A stretch of DNA of 5,021 nucleotides from Candidatus Hebobacteria bacterium (GTDB lineage: Bacteria > Armatimonadota > Hebobacteria > Hebobacterales > Hebobacteraceae). Shown here piece by piece: positions 1 through 5,021 of this stretch (the stretch's first letter is position 1; every line of letters starts with the position of its first letter). A model generated the notes under the pieces. It saw nothing but the letters and a program-made list of their open reading frames with translations, had not been told where the DNA came from and searched no databases. The stretch covers positions 1 to 5,021 of the forward strand of contig JALGTT010000153.1 in the NCBI GenBank assembly GCA_029821235.1, given 5' to 3'. Made by a program: the position numbers and the translations under genes.

Positions 1-208
1 GCTCGACAGGAAAAGCAACCATGTGCATTTTACCACGGGGGGTAATGTCAAGGCCGATTCGAGCAAATCCTCCTCCACCCGAGGACAATGGACAAGACAT
101 CGGGGACGGTCTCTGGGGTTCGGAAGGAGCAGGAACTGCCCTGAGGCGAGCGAAGACCACACGAGACTACCTCGGCCGCCAATTCGCCGAGACCTGGAGG
201 GAAGACAG

Positions 209-454
209 ATGGGCAAGGTAGTTTCCATCCTCATCGGCCTCATCCTGATTGCGCTGGGCGTCTGGGGTTGTATCGCCGATTCCTGGCAGAGTGCGGTGAT
301 CACCTTCGTGAAGGGCGGGCTGGTGATCATGGTGTTGGTGGTCGGCCTGGGAATCCTGGTCTTTGGGGTGAGCGAGTTGCGCGCTTCCCCGGAGCCCACC
401 CCCGCCGAACCCTCCTCCAGCCCTCCGCCGGCAGAGGAGAGCGAGCAGAAGTAG
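209..454 (+). CDS. Small two-helix membrane protein of unknown function, 81 aa
   Basis: The frame is open further upstream, to an ATG at 23, but the upstream residues are Arg/Ser-rich and look non-coding. ATG 209 is preceded by GGAGG at 196-200 with 8 nt spacing, so this start is chosen. The protein has two hydrophobic segments, at about residues 4-23 (VVSILIGLILIALGVWGCIA) and about 32-54 (FVKGG through VFGVSEL). They are joined by a short polar turn (DSWQS) and followed by a Pro/Glu/Ser-rich, acidic, probably disordered tail (57-81). This predicts a helical-hairpin inner-membrane protein with a soluble tail. No catalytic motif is visible and I do not recognise a named family. It stands alone, ends at a strong hairpin, and faces the ribosomal operon convergently. 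Bases 1-208 show no other convincing gene and no convincing promoter. It is most likely a real gene, with unknown function. Confidence 0.72.
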   Translation: MGKVVSILIGLILIALGVWGCIADSWQSAVITFVKGGLVIMVLVVGLGILVFGVSELRASPEPTPAEPSSSPPPAEESEQK

Positions 455-466
455 CGTGACGCGAGA

Positions 467-495
467 ACGAGCGGGGCATGACATGCCCCGCTCGT
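467..495. terminator. Intergenic hairpin terminator between convergent transcription units
   Basis: A perfect inverted repeat pairs ACGAGCGGGGCATG (467-480) with CATGCCCCGCTCGT (482-495). This folds as at least 12 GC-rich base pairs around a 5-nt loop, TGACA. On the plus strand it is followed by a T-rich stretch (CGGTTTGATTT), so it should end transcription of the small membrane-protein gene, whose stop codon lies 12 nt upstream. On the minus strand it lies about 80 nt beyond the rplT stop but has no U-tract there. It may block or stabilise the operon's 3' end without being a classical intrinsic terminator in that direction. Confidence 0.8.
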
Positions 496-574
496 CGGTT
501 TGATTTCAGGTCAGAGGAGAAAGCAGGACTCGGCGGACCTTCGCCGCGTCACTCCCTCCCGACGGTCTCCCCGT

Positions 575-940
575 TCAGCTGCCGTTCGCCAGCGCGGCCT
601 TCACGGTGGCGACCACCTCGTCGAAAGCGGCGCGATCGCGCACCGCCAGCTCGGCCAGGCTTCGCCGGTCCAGAGCGATGCCGGACTTGGTCAGCCCCGC
701 AATGAACCGGCTGTAGCTGAGCCCCTGCTCTCGCACGGCCGCGTTGATGCGGGCGATCCAGAGGGACCGGAAGAACCGCTTCTTCACCCGGCGGTCGCGG
801 TAGGCGTAGCGCTGGGCCCGCATCAGCGTTTCCTTCGCCGTGCGGAACAACTTGCGCCGGCCTCCCACGAACCCCCTAGCCGCCTTCAGCACCGCCTTGT
901 GCCGGCGGCGGGTTACCTTGCCTCGTTTCACACGTGCCAT
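575..940 (-). CDS. rplT: 50S ribosomal protein L20 (bL20), 121 aa
   Basis: bL20 is an early-assembly protein of the large subunit that binds 23S rRNA; in several bacteria it also represses its own operon. The family is recognisable along the whole length. The N-terminus is basic and extended (MARVKRGKVTRRRHK), YAYRDRR is at 45-51, LWIARINAA at 60-68, SYSRFIAGL at 75-83 and LDRRSLAELA at 90-99. The length is close to the family norm (E. coli 118 aa). The ATG at 940-938 has GAAGG (947-951 on the plus strand) 6 nt upstream. It is the last gene of infC-rpmI-rplT, 59 nt after the rpmI stop. The 59-nt gap shows no strong hairpin or promoter, so it is probably read from the infC promoter. Nothing unusual is seen in the protein. 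Confidence 0.98.
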   Translation of the reverse strand: MARVKRGKVTRRRHKAVLKAARGFVGGRRKLFRTAKETLMRAQRYAYRDRRVKKRFFRSLWIARINAAVREQGLSYSRFIAGLTKSGIALDRRSLAELAVRDRAAFDEVVATVKAALANGS

Positions 941-999
941 CAGTTACCTTCGCAACCTTGGAATTGGGGATTATCGGCCGCTCAACACCGCGCTGTCGC

Positions 1000-1233
1000 C
1001 TAGCCCACGCTCTTGGGGACCAGGCGGTCGAACTGCTTCTGGTCGGCGGCCGAGACCAGCGACGGCCTCCGCAACTTCCGCTTCCGGCTCGCCGACTTGC
1101 GGGTGAGCAAATGACTCTTGTTGACCCGGCGCGTCCGCAACTTCCCAGTGGCGGTTCGCTTAACCCGCTTCGCCGCTGTCTTCTGGGTCCGCTGCTTGCA
1201 GGACTTGCTTCGGGACTTGCTCTTGCTTGGCAT
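1000..1233 (-). CDS. rpmI: 50S ribosomal protein L35 (bL35), N-terminally extended, 77 aa
   Basis: bL35 is a small basic protein of the large subunit. The family core KTAAKRVKRTATGKLRTRR is at about residues 18-36, followed by NKSHLLTRKSASRKRKLRR (38-56) and a conserved-type end, DQKQFDRLVP (64-73). Usual length is about 65 aa. Here a Lys/Ser/Arg-rich stretch (MPSKSKSRSKSCKQRTQ) adds roughly a dozen residues at the N-terminus. No alternative ATG, GTG or TTG exists before the core in this frame, so ATG 1233 is forced. The first 74 nt therefore overlap the 3' end of infC in another frame. The Shine-Dalgarno is weak: only a purine run (AGAAAGAAG) adjoins the start, and GGAGG lies 15 nt away. Translational coupling to infC is plausible. 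It is followed by rplT after 59 nt. Confidence 0.95.
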   Translation of the reverse strand: MPSKSKSRSKSCKQRTQKTAAKRVKRTATGKLRTRRVNKSHLLTRKSASRKRKLRRPSLVSAADQKQFDRLVPKSVG

Positions 1234-1864
1234 CTTCTTTCTCTGGGGCCTCCGGCTTCGGCGGGGCGGCCGGCTGCTCTGCCGCGGCCTGAGGCTTCTC
1301 TTCTTGCTTTTCTTTGTCTTTGCTCGCGGAAGCCTGCTTGGGCGGCGGCTTCAGCCCCGGCTTCGGGGCCAGCAACAGGTTCATCATCCGCCCCTCCCGA
1401 CGAGTCGTTCCCTCGGGATTCGCGATATCCGACAGTTCCTTGACGATTCGCGCGAACAACTGGTGGCCCAACTCAGGATGGCGAATCCAGGCCCCTCGGA
1501 ACCGCAGATTGAGCCTGACCTTGTTACCTTCCCCCAGCAGTTCCCGCAGCTTCCGTAGCTTGACCTGGAGGTCGTGCTCCCCGATGTGGGGGTTCAGCCG
1601 GAGCAGCCGCACCTCCGTCGCCTTCTGTCGCTTCCGCGCCTCCCGGTCTCTCCTGGCAAGCGTGTACTTATGCTTGCCATAATCCATGATTCGGCATACC
1701 GGCGGCTGCGCCTGGGGCGCGACCTCGATGAGGTCCAAGTTTCGCTCTCGGGCGATGCGAAGCGCCTCCCGGGAGGGAACAATCCCCAACTGGGTCCCGT
1801 CCTCCGCGATCAGCCGCACCTCCCGGGCCCGGATTTGCTCGTTCACCCGCAGTCGTCGCTCGAT
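1160..1864 (-). CDS. infC: Translation initiation factor IF-3 with AUC start and long C-terminal tail, 234 aa
   Basis: IF3 binds the 30S subunit, keeps it free of 50S and checks start codon and initiator tRNA. The N-domain runs from about residue 4 (RLRVNEQIRAREVRL) to the signature CRIMDYGK (57-64). A basic linker follows (to about 83), then the C-domain to about 167, including LRFRGAWIRHPELG and MMNLLLAP. A 67-residue tail rich in Lys, Glu, Pro, Ala and Gln follows and is absent from E. coli IF3. Start choice: homology begins just after an in-frame ATC at 1864-1862, which has GGAGGTGAT (1879-1871) 6 nt upstream. In-frame ATGs at 1936 and 1903 lack a Shine-Dalgarno, and 1936 would lie only about 4 nt from the predicted transcript start. 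They would give 258 or 247 aa. Non-AUG infC starts are known (AUU in E. coli, AUC in Myxococcus) and permit IF3 autoregulation. The 3' end overlaps rpmI by 74 nt. Confidence 0.95.
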   Translation of the reverse strand: MERRLRVNEQIRAREVRLIAEDGTQLGIVPSREALRIARERNLDLIEVAPQAQPPVCRIMDYGKHKYTLARRDREARKRQKATEVRLLRLNPHIGEHDLQVKLRKLRELLGEGNKVRLNLRFRGAWIRHPELGHQLFARIVKELSDIANPEGTTRREGRMMNLLLAPKPGLKPPPKQASASKDKEKQEEKPQAAAEQPAAPPKPEAPEKEDAKQEQVPKQVLQAADPEDSGEAG

Positions 1865-1870
1865 TTCCCA

Positions 1871-1879
1871 ATCACCTCC
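1871..1879 (-). promoter_or_regulatory. Strong Shine-Dalgarno deciding the infC AUC start
   Basis: On the minus strand this reads GGAGGTGAT, nearly the full complement of the 16S rRNA 3' end. It lies 6 nt before ATC at 1864 (10 nt counted from GGAGG). Neither upstream in-frame ATG (1936, 1903) has such a site. A very strong Shine-Dalgarno compensating for a weak start codon fits the known logic of IF3-autoregulated infC genes. Confidence 0.85.
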
Positions 1880-1946
1880 ACAATCAGTAACGACCGGCGT
1901 CATCGCCCCCGCGCTCGAAGCCACATGCAGGCACACCGGTCAAAGG

Positions 1947-1975
1947 AGTCTAGCAAACCCACCCACCTCTGTCAA
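1947..1975 (-). promoter_or_regulatory. Sigma70-type promoter of the infC-rpmI-rplT operon
   Basis: Reading the minus strand, TTGACA (1975-1970) is a perfect -35 box. A 17-nt spacer follows, then TAGACT (1952-1947) as the -10 box. The predicted transcript start is at about 1940, giving a leader of about 75 nt before the AUC start at 1864. GACCGG and CCGGTC repeats in that leader could pair but form only a short, widely spaced stem, so no convincing attenuator is called. Placement directly ahead of infC and ideal spacing make this a strong prediction. Confidence 0.85.
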
Positions 1976-2132
1976 CGCCGTTCCCTTCGCACTTTTCCGG
2001 AGTTGCGGCACGGGGCGACAGGGCACGGCCCGAGCCGGACAAGAAGCCGCCCGTCCGGACCAACTGCCGCGTTCGCTGGCGGCCAACCGTAGGCGCTGAG
2101 AAGAGCGAACTCTTGCAGTGTGCCGCGCACCC

Positions 2133-2161
2133 TTGACTGTCGCAATCGGATTCCGTAGAAT
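2133..2161 (+). promoter_or_regulatory. Sigma70-type promoter of tRNA-Leu
   Basis: TTGACT (2133-2138) and TAGAAT (2156-2161) are separated by exactly 17 nt, each one mismatch from consensus. The predicted start, at about 2168, leaves a 5' leader of about 50 nt before the mature tRNA at 2219, to be removed by RNase P. It diverges from the infC promoter, with about 157 nt between the two -35 boxes. That gap (1976-2132) shows no further gene and no clear operator. Confidence 0.82.
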
Positions 2162-2218
2162 ACCCGCGCCCGAGGCGTCTTTCCCGCCCCCGGGAGGGGC
2201 AACGGCGGGCGAATCGGT

Positions 2219-2305
2219 GCCGAGGTGGCGGAACTGGCAGACGCGCTAGGTTCAGGGCTTAGTGGGCTTCGGCTCGTGGGGGTTCGACTCCCCCCCTCGG
2301 CACCA
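2219..2305 (+). tRNA. tRNA-Leu, anticodon CAG, CCA encoded
   Basis: The acceptor stem GCCGAGG/CCTCGGC pairs perfectly over 7 bp, followed by discriminator A and an encoded CCA (2303-2305). The D-arm region (GGAACTGGCAGACGCG) is typical of tRNA-Leu. The anticodon arm is CTAGG-TTCAGGG-CTTAG, giving anticodon CAG, which reads CUG codons. The long variable arm has a TTCG tetraloop closed by GGGC/GCTC, as expected for a class II tRNA. The T arm is GGGGG-TTCGACT-CCCCC. Total length is 87 nt. It has its own promoter upstream. No U-run terminator is seen in the roughly 90 nt before the next gene. tRNA-Leu 3' ends are common integration sites, but no integrase or repeated 3' end is visible here. Confidence 0.97.
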
Positions 2306-2358
2306 GTCGGTACCAGCGACCATCTCGCTGCACTCGCCGATCGCAGCGGAGTTCGGTG

Positions 2359-2386
2359 TTGAGAGACCCCATCGGGCGGGCATGAT
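2359..2386 (+). promoter_or_regulatory. Possible weak promoter for the HEAT-repeat gene
   Basis: TTGAGA (2359-2364) and CATGAT (2381-2386) have a 16-nt spacer, matching consensus at 5 of 6 and 4 of 6 positions. The transcript would start at about 2393, almost on ATG 2395. The message would then be leaderless or nearly so, which fits the lack of a Shine-Dalgarno there. A match of this quality can occur by chance; read-through from the tRNA promoter is the alternative. Confidence 0.25.
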
Positions 2387-2394
2387 CTCCGCAG

Positions 2395-4242
2395 ATGAAG
2401 GAAGGTCAATGCTCCCTGGCCGACATTGAGAGGGAGACGGGATTGAACGGCGACGATCCCCGGGCAGCGGACTGGCAGCCGGAGAACCTCTATCGCGGGC
2501 TGTGGAGCGATGACCCCTCTCTTTCCCCGGCCGCCTGGCGTCACCTGGGCCGGCTGGCGGCGGACGACGGCTGGGCCCGGCGCCTGCTGAGTGATGTGCT
2601 GGAGGGGCGCACCAGCCGCGATCCGACGGCCTCCATTCCCGCGTTGCGCGAACTGCTCCATCATGCCCCCGACCTGGTGCTGAACATCCTGCGCGGCCGC
2701 GCCGGATTGTCGCCCGCGCCCCCGGGCCCTTCGGCCGTCGCCACCGCCGCCATCGCCCTCGGTCGGGAGGGCGCGAAATACCTGGAGCACCTGCTGGATC
2801 TCTCCCGCAGTCGAGACGCGGCTCTGCGTCTGGCCGCGGTGGAGGCTCTGGCCGAAATGGCGGAAGGAAAGTGCCGGGCGGCCGTGGAGGGGCTGGCCAC
2901 TCTGCTGGGTGACCCCAGGGGGCAGGTGAGGTGGGCGGCGGCGCGCGCCCTCGGGCGTGCCCGGGGCCCCTCCTGCGCCCGGCGAGCGGCCGCCCTGCTG
3001 GAGCGGGCGGCCCGGGGAGACGACGACAGCGCCGTCTCCGGGGCGGCCTTCGGCGCGGCCGCGCTGGCGGCGGTGATGCCGGGCCGGGCGGGCCGGATAC
3101 TGCGTGCAGTGGCCGCCTCAGGCCCCGCGGGCGAGCGGGCGGCGGCGCGCGCTCTCTGGCACTTCCCGCGGCGCCACGCCGCCTCTGTGGCCGCGGCGTG
3201 TGTGTCATCGGAGAACCCGGAGACGCGTCGTCTGTGCGCTCCCGCCCTGGGAAGATGGGCCGGCGAGGGGAACCGCCCCGCCGCGCGCGAGTTGAGCACC
3301 CTATCCCGAGACCCGCAGCCGGAGGCGCGGGCCGCGGCTGCGGAGGCGCTTCTGCCCAATCCCGAGATATGTCCTGAGCCGCTGGCCCGCCGTCTCTGCT
3401 CTGATCGCTCTCCGTTGGTGCGGTCGGCGGCGGCCGCCGCCCTCGCTGCCAGGGGAGATGAGGTATCGACGCGATTGCTGGCCGCGCTGGCGCGCGACCG
3501 CGCCGCCTCGGTGCGGTCCGCGGCTGTGCGCTCACTGGGGATGAAGGGGGCCGTGTCCGAGGTGCGGGATGCGCTGAGCGACCGGGACGCCCGGGTGCGG
3601 CAGATGGCCCTGAGCGTGTTCCAGCCCTCTGCCGCGGCCGATCTGGAGAAACTCGCCCAGATGGCGGAGGAGCAGCATGTGGAGGTGGCGCAGGCCGCGG
3701 TGGCGGCGTTGGGGCAGGTGGATGCCGAAGCGCGGGAGTCGGCCTGGCGGCATCTCGTCACCCTTGTCTCCCGCCCCTCGCTGTGCCGGGCGGCGGCGGA
3801 GGCGATGGCGCGGTTGCTCGATTCCTTGGGCCTGTCGGCGACAGACCTCTGGGCCCGCCTTCGCGCTCTTCCCACCGCGGTGCTGTGGGACCTGGCGAGG
3901 GCCGCTCGCGGCTGGCAAGTGGGAGAGACGGCCAGATTGCTGGCCCGTGCGGCGGCGGCCCCGGAGCGGCTCGGGGAACTGTTGGAGGACCTGTCGGTTC
4001 TGCTCTTCGCCGCCGGGGCGCGCGCCGCGGGCGAGGTCTGCGCCTGGCTGAGCCGCGGAGCGGAGGCCAGGAGCGAGGAGGAGATCGCGGCTCTGAGCAG
4101 AGCGCGTCCGCGCATTGCGCGCGGACCGGCCCGCACGCTTGTGGAGGCGGCTCAGTTGGTGGACAAGGCCGGGAGCAGGCTGCGGCCTTGCTGGAGGCGG
4201 TGGCGGCCGGCCAGGCCCGCGGAATGCTCGAAGAGATGGTGA
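2395..4242 (+). CDS. HEAT-repeat protein, N-terminal part of a broken HEAT/STAND ATPase gene
   Basis: As read, this is 615 aa, nearly all alpha-helical and Ala/Arg/Leu-rich. HEAT (PBS-lyase-like) helices recur: DAALRLAAVEALAEM (141-155), GQVRWAAARALGRA (176-189), ETRRLCAPALGRWA (276-289), EARAAAAEALL (310-320), LVRSAAAAALAARG (341-354), SVRSAAVRSLGMKG (372-385), RVRQMALSVF (400-409) and VEVAQAAVAALGQV (429-442). Such repeats form a curved protein-binding scaffold; no catalytic site is expected. No signal peptide or membrane helix is seen, so it is probably cytoplasmic. ATG 2395 is the first start after an in-frame TGA (2383-2385) and has no Shine-Dalgarno; a TTG at 2443 behind GAGGGAGACGGGA is an alternative. 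The last 22 residues, after KAG (591-593), are Arg/Trp/Pro-rich and look out of frame. Good coding continues in another frame from 4173, so the natural protein probably runs on into the downstream segments. Confidence 0.8.
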   Translation: MKEGQCSLADIERETGLNGDDPRAADWQPENLYRGLWSDDPSLSPAAWRHLGRLAADDGWARRLLSDVLEGRTSRDPTASIPALRELLHHAPDLVLNILRGRAGLSPAPPGPSAVATAAIALGREGAKYLEHLLDLSRSRDAALRLAAVEALAEMAEGKCRAAVEGLATLLGDPRGQVRWAAARALGRARGPSCARRAAALLERAARGDDDSAVSGAAFGAAALAAVMPGRAGRILRAVAASGPAGERAAARALWHFPRRHAASVAAACVSSENPETRRLCAPALGRWAGEGNRPAARELSTLSRDPQPEARAAAAEALLPNPEICPEPLARRLCSDRSPLVRSAAAAALAARGDEVSTRLLAALARDRAASVRSAAVRSLGMKGAVSEVRDALSDRDARVRQMALSVFQPSAAADLEKLAQMAEEQHVEVAQAAVAALGQVDAEARESAWRHLVTLVSRPSLCRAAAEAMARLLDSLGLSATDLWARLRALPTAVLWDLARAARGWQVGETARLLARAAAAPERLGELLEDLSVLLFAAGARAAGEVCAWLSRGAEARSEEEIAALSRARPRIARGPARTLVEAAQLVDKAGSRLRPCWRRWRPARPAECSKRW

Positions 4243-4586
4243 TGCAGGTGGCCGCGCGCTGGCGGGAGGTGTTGGAGGCGGGCGTCGGGGCCGGGGCGCC
4301 CGGCGAGGTGGTCGTCACGCTGGCCTGCGAGCAGGTGCTGGCAGGGGTGCCTTCGGCCGCGGTGGTGCGGGTGGTCAACCGCGGGCGGACGGCCGCGCTG
4401 AACATCTCCGTGGACCTCGGAGCCGGGGAGGCGGCCGTGCGGTGCGTGCCCCCGGGCGGCGATGTGGAACTGGCCGCGCCCGTGCCTGTTATGGAGCCCG
4501 GGCCGGTTGAGCTGAGCGGCGAGATCACCTTCGACTCGCAGCGGTGCCGCCGGGGCGGTTGCGCAGCGACGCCAATCCCTATGTAG
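4173..4586 (+). pseudogene. Frame-shifted continuation: helical linker plus beta-sandwich-like domain
   Basis: From GAG 4173 this frame gives a natural continuation of the HEAT protein. A helical stretch (EQAAALLEAVAAGQARGMLE, then a run to about residue 36) is followed by an alternating hydrophobic, Val-rich region (about 44-122: EVVVTLACEQ, AAVVRVVNRGRTAALNISVD, VELSGEITFDS). The latter resembles an Ig-like or CARDB-like beta-sandwich. That type of domain precedes NPY..G.P STAND ATPases in some bacteria. The family name is from recall, not a search. After about residue 123 (4540) the frame turns Cys/Arg-rich and ends at TAG 4584-4586, so only up to about 4540 looks real. One missing G in the GGG at 4171-4173 would join it to the HEAT frame. 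Alternatively it is a separate gene starting at ATG 4224 or 4242, the latter overlapping the HEAT stop as TGATG. Codon use favours the frameshift reading. Confidence 0.6.
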
Positions 4587-4684
4587 TGGGGAAGCCGCTG
4601 GCCGGGGACAGCCCCATGTTCTTCGGCCGGGAGGCGGAGATGGCCTTCGTCGCGCGCGCCCTGTCGAGCGGGCAACAAGCGTGA
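4544..4684 (+). pseudogene. STAND ATPase entry motif fragment, second frame
   Basis: In frame 2 there are 46 codons ending at TGA 4682-4684. They encode RSDANPYVVGKPLAGDSP, then MFFGREAEMAFVARALSSGQ. The pattern NPY-V-G-P-(short)-FFGRE-E is the hallmark entry segment just before the P-loop in a class of bacterial STAND/AAA-like ATPases. The fragment has no start codon context of its own. It is joined upstream to the beta-sandwich frame by a frame change between about 4511 and 4562. Downstream it stops where a Walker A motif (GxxxxGK[ST]) would be expected, and none follows in any forward frame. It is best read as a piece of the same broken gene. Confidence 0.65.
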
Positions 4685-5021
4685 CCTCGCCAGGAACTAC
4701 CGGCCCGTGTTCGTGGATGTGCAGGGGATGTTGGTCTCCGACACCAACGCCTTCTTCGCCGAACTCGCGGCCCGGCTGGCGGGGAATGAGGACGCGCGGT
4801 GGATGACCGCGGATGGCCCGGAGGGGGGATTGCAGGGCGCGGAGATGGTGAGAGAGGCGGCGGTGCGCGCGGGGGGACGCACCGTGCTGCTGCTCGACGA
4901 GTTCGATGACCTGGAGCAAAAAGTGCGGGCGGGGCGGCTGAGTGCGGAGGTGTTCGATCAACTTCGCGCCCTCATTCAGCACACAGATGAGGTGAGCCTG
5001 GTGCTGGCCGGCACCCACCAC
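4677..5021 (+). pseudogene. STAND ATPase core fragment with Walker B, runs off the window
   Basis: Frame 3 is open from 4587 to the window end; ATPase-like sequence starts at about 4677. The segment RNYRPVFVDVQGML (residues 6-19) is the strand and turn that usually follows the P-loop helix in this ATPase class. TVLLLDEFDDLE (69-80) is a clear Walker B with the DE pair, and VSLVLAGTHH (106-115) matches the sensor-like strand ending in GTH. The protein would bind and hydrolyse ATP as a signalling switch if whole. Here the Walker A loop is missing between FFGRE and this segment. The piece is uninterrupted and keeps normal codon use up to the window edge, so decay is recent or the lesion is a sequencing or assembly error. 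A separate gene starting at GTG 4707 or ATG 4728 would be a P-loop-less ATPase remnant, which is less likely. Confidence 0.65.

Noticed and set aside
30..45. Short palindrome TTACC...GGTAA near the left edge
   Set aside because: Five-base arms with no promoter context and no nearby regulator; likely chance.
23..208. N-terminal extension of the small membrane protein from ATG 23
   Set aside because: The residues are Arg/Ser-rich with poor coding character, and a good GGAGG site points to ATG 209.
1865..1940. GACCGG...CCGGTC pairing in the infC leader as a regulatory RNA or attenuator
   Set aside because: The stem is only 6 bp with a loop of about 40 nt and no competing structure or U-tract; chance pairing is likely.
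2306..2394. Hairpin AGCGA-CCATC-TCGCT just after the tRNA as a terminator
   Set aside because: The stem is only 5 bp and has no following T-run, so it is not supported as an intrinsic terminator.
1972..3535. Minus-strand frames containing GGSRTPTSRSP- or CRGGESNPHE-like peptides
   Set aside because: These peptides are the familiar antisense translation of a tRNA-Leu gene (2219-2305), a common database artefact, not a protein.
2661..4136. A 491-residue open frame on the minus strand opposite the HEAT gene
   Set aside because: It is Arg/Ala/Ser-rich with no recognisable domain and mirrors the Ala/Leu/Arg codons of the HEAT repeats. Long antisense frames are expected at this GC content.
4160..4245. 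Programmed -1 ribosomal frameshifting joining the HEAT and beta-sandwich frames
   Set aside because: No X_XXY_YYZ slippery heptamer or clear stimulatory hairpin is seen at the frame switch; a 1-base loss in a G run is simpler.

Overview
This is a GC-rich bacterial chromosomal window in two halves. The left half (about 1-2305) is core translation machinery. The right half (about 2395-5021) is one large, apparently broken accessory gene. No single phylum can be fixed from the sequence. High GC, canonical Shine-Dalgarno sites, sigma70-type promoters, an IF3 with a Myxococcus-Dsg-like C-terminal tail and a HEAT/STAND protein suit a large-genome GC-rich bacterium (myxobacterial, planctomycete or armatimonad-like). 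That assignment is inference.

Layout: a small two-helix membrane protein (209-454, +) ends at a strong hairpin terminator (467-495). The same hairpin lies between it and the convergent operon infC-rpmI-rplT on the minus strand (IF3, L35, L20; transcribed from about 1940 down to 575). The operon has a near-consensus promoter (TTGACA-N17-TAGACT). Its first gene most probably starts at a rare AUC codon behind a near-perfect Shine-Dalgarno sequence. IF3 carries a 67-residue Lys/Glu/Pro/Ala/Gln-rich tail whose coding sequence overlaps the start of rpmI by 74 nt.

Diverging from infC, on the plus strand, is tRNA-Leu(CAG) at 2219-2305 with its own promoter (TTGACT-N17-TAGAAT). About 90 nt beyond its CCA end begins a long alpha-helical HEAT-repeat protein (2395-4242). 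Coding signal then continues through three reading-frame changes. First comes a beta-sandwich-like segment (frame 3, 4173 to about 4540). Next is a short segment with the NPYVVGKPL...FFGRE entry motif of a STAND-type ATPase (frame 2, about 4544-4684). Last is its Walker B core (frame 3, about 4677 to the window end). Taken together these look like one HEAT / beta-sandwich / STAND ATPase protein that has suffered a 1-nt frameshift and two further frame-changing lesions. One of these removes the place where the Walker A P-loop should be. Either the gene is decaying or the assembly has errors here. The intact form would be a HEAT-repeat sensor coupled to a signal-transducing NTPase.
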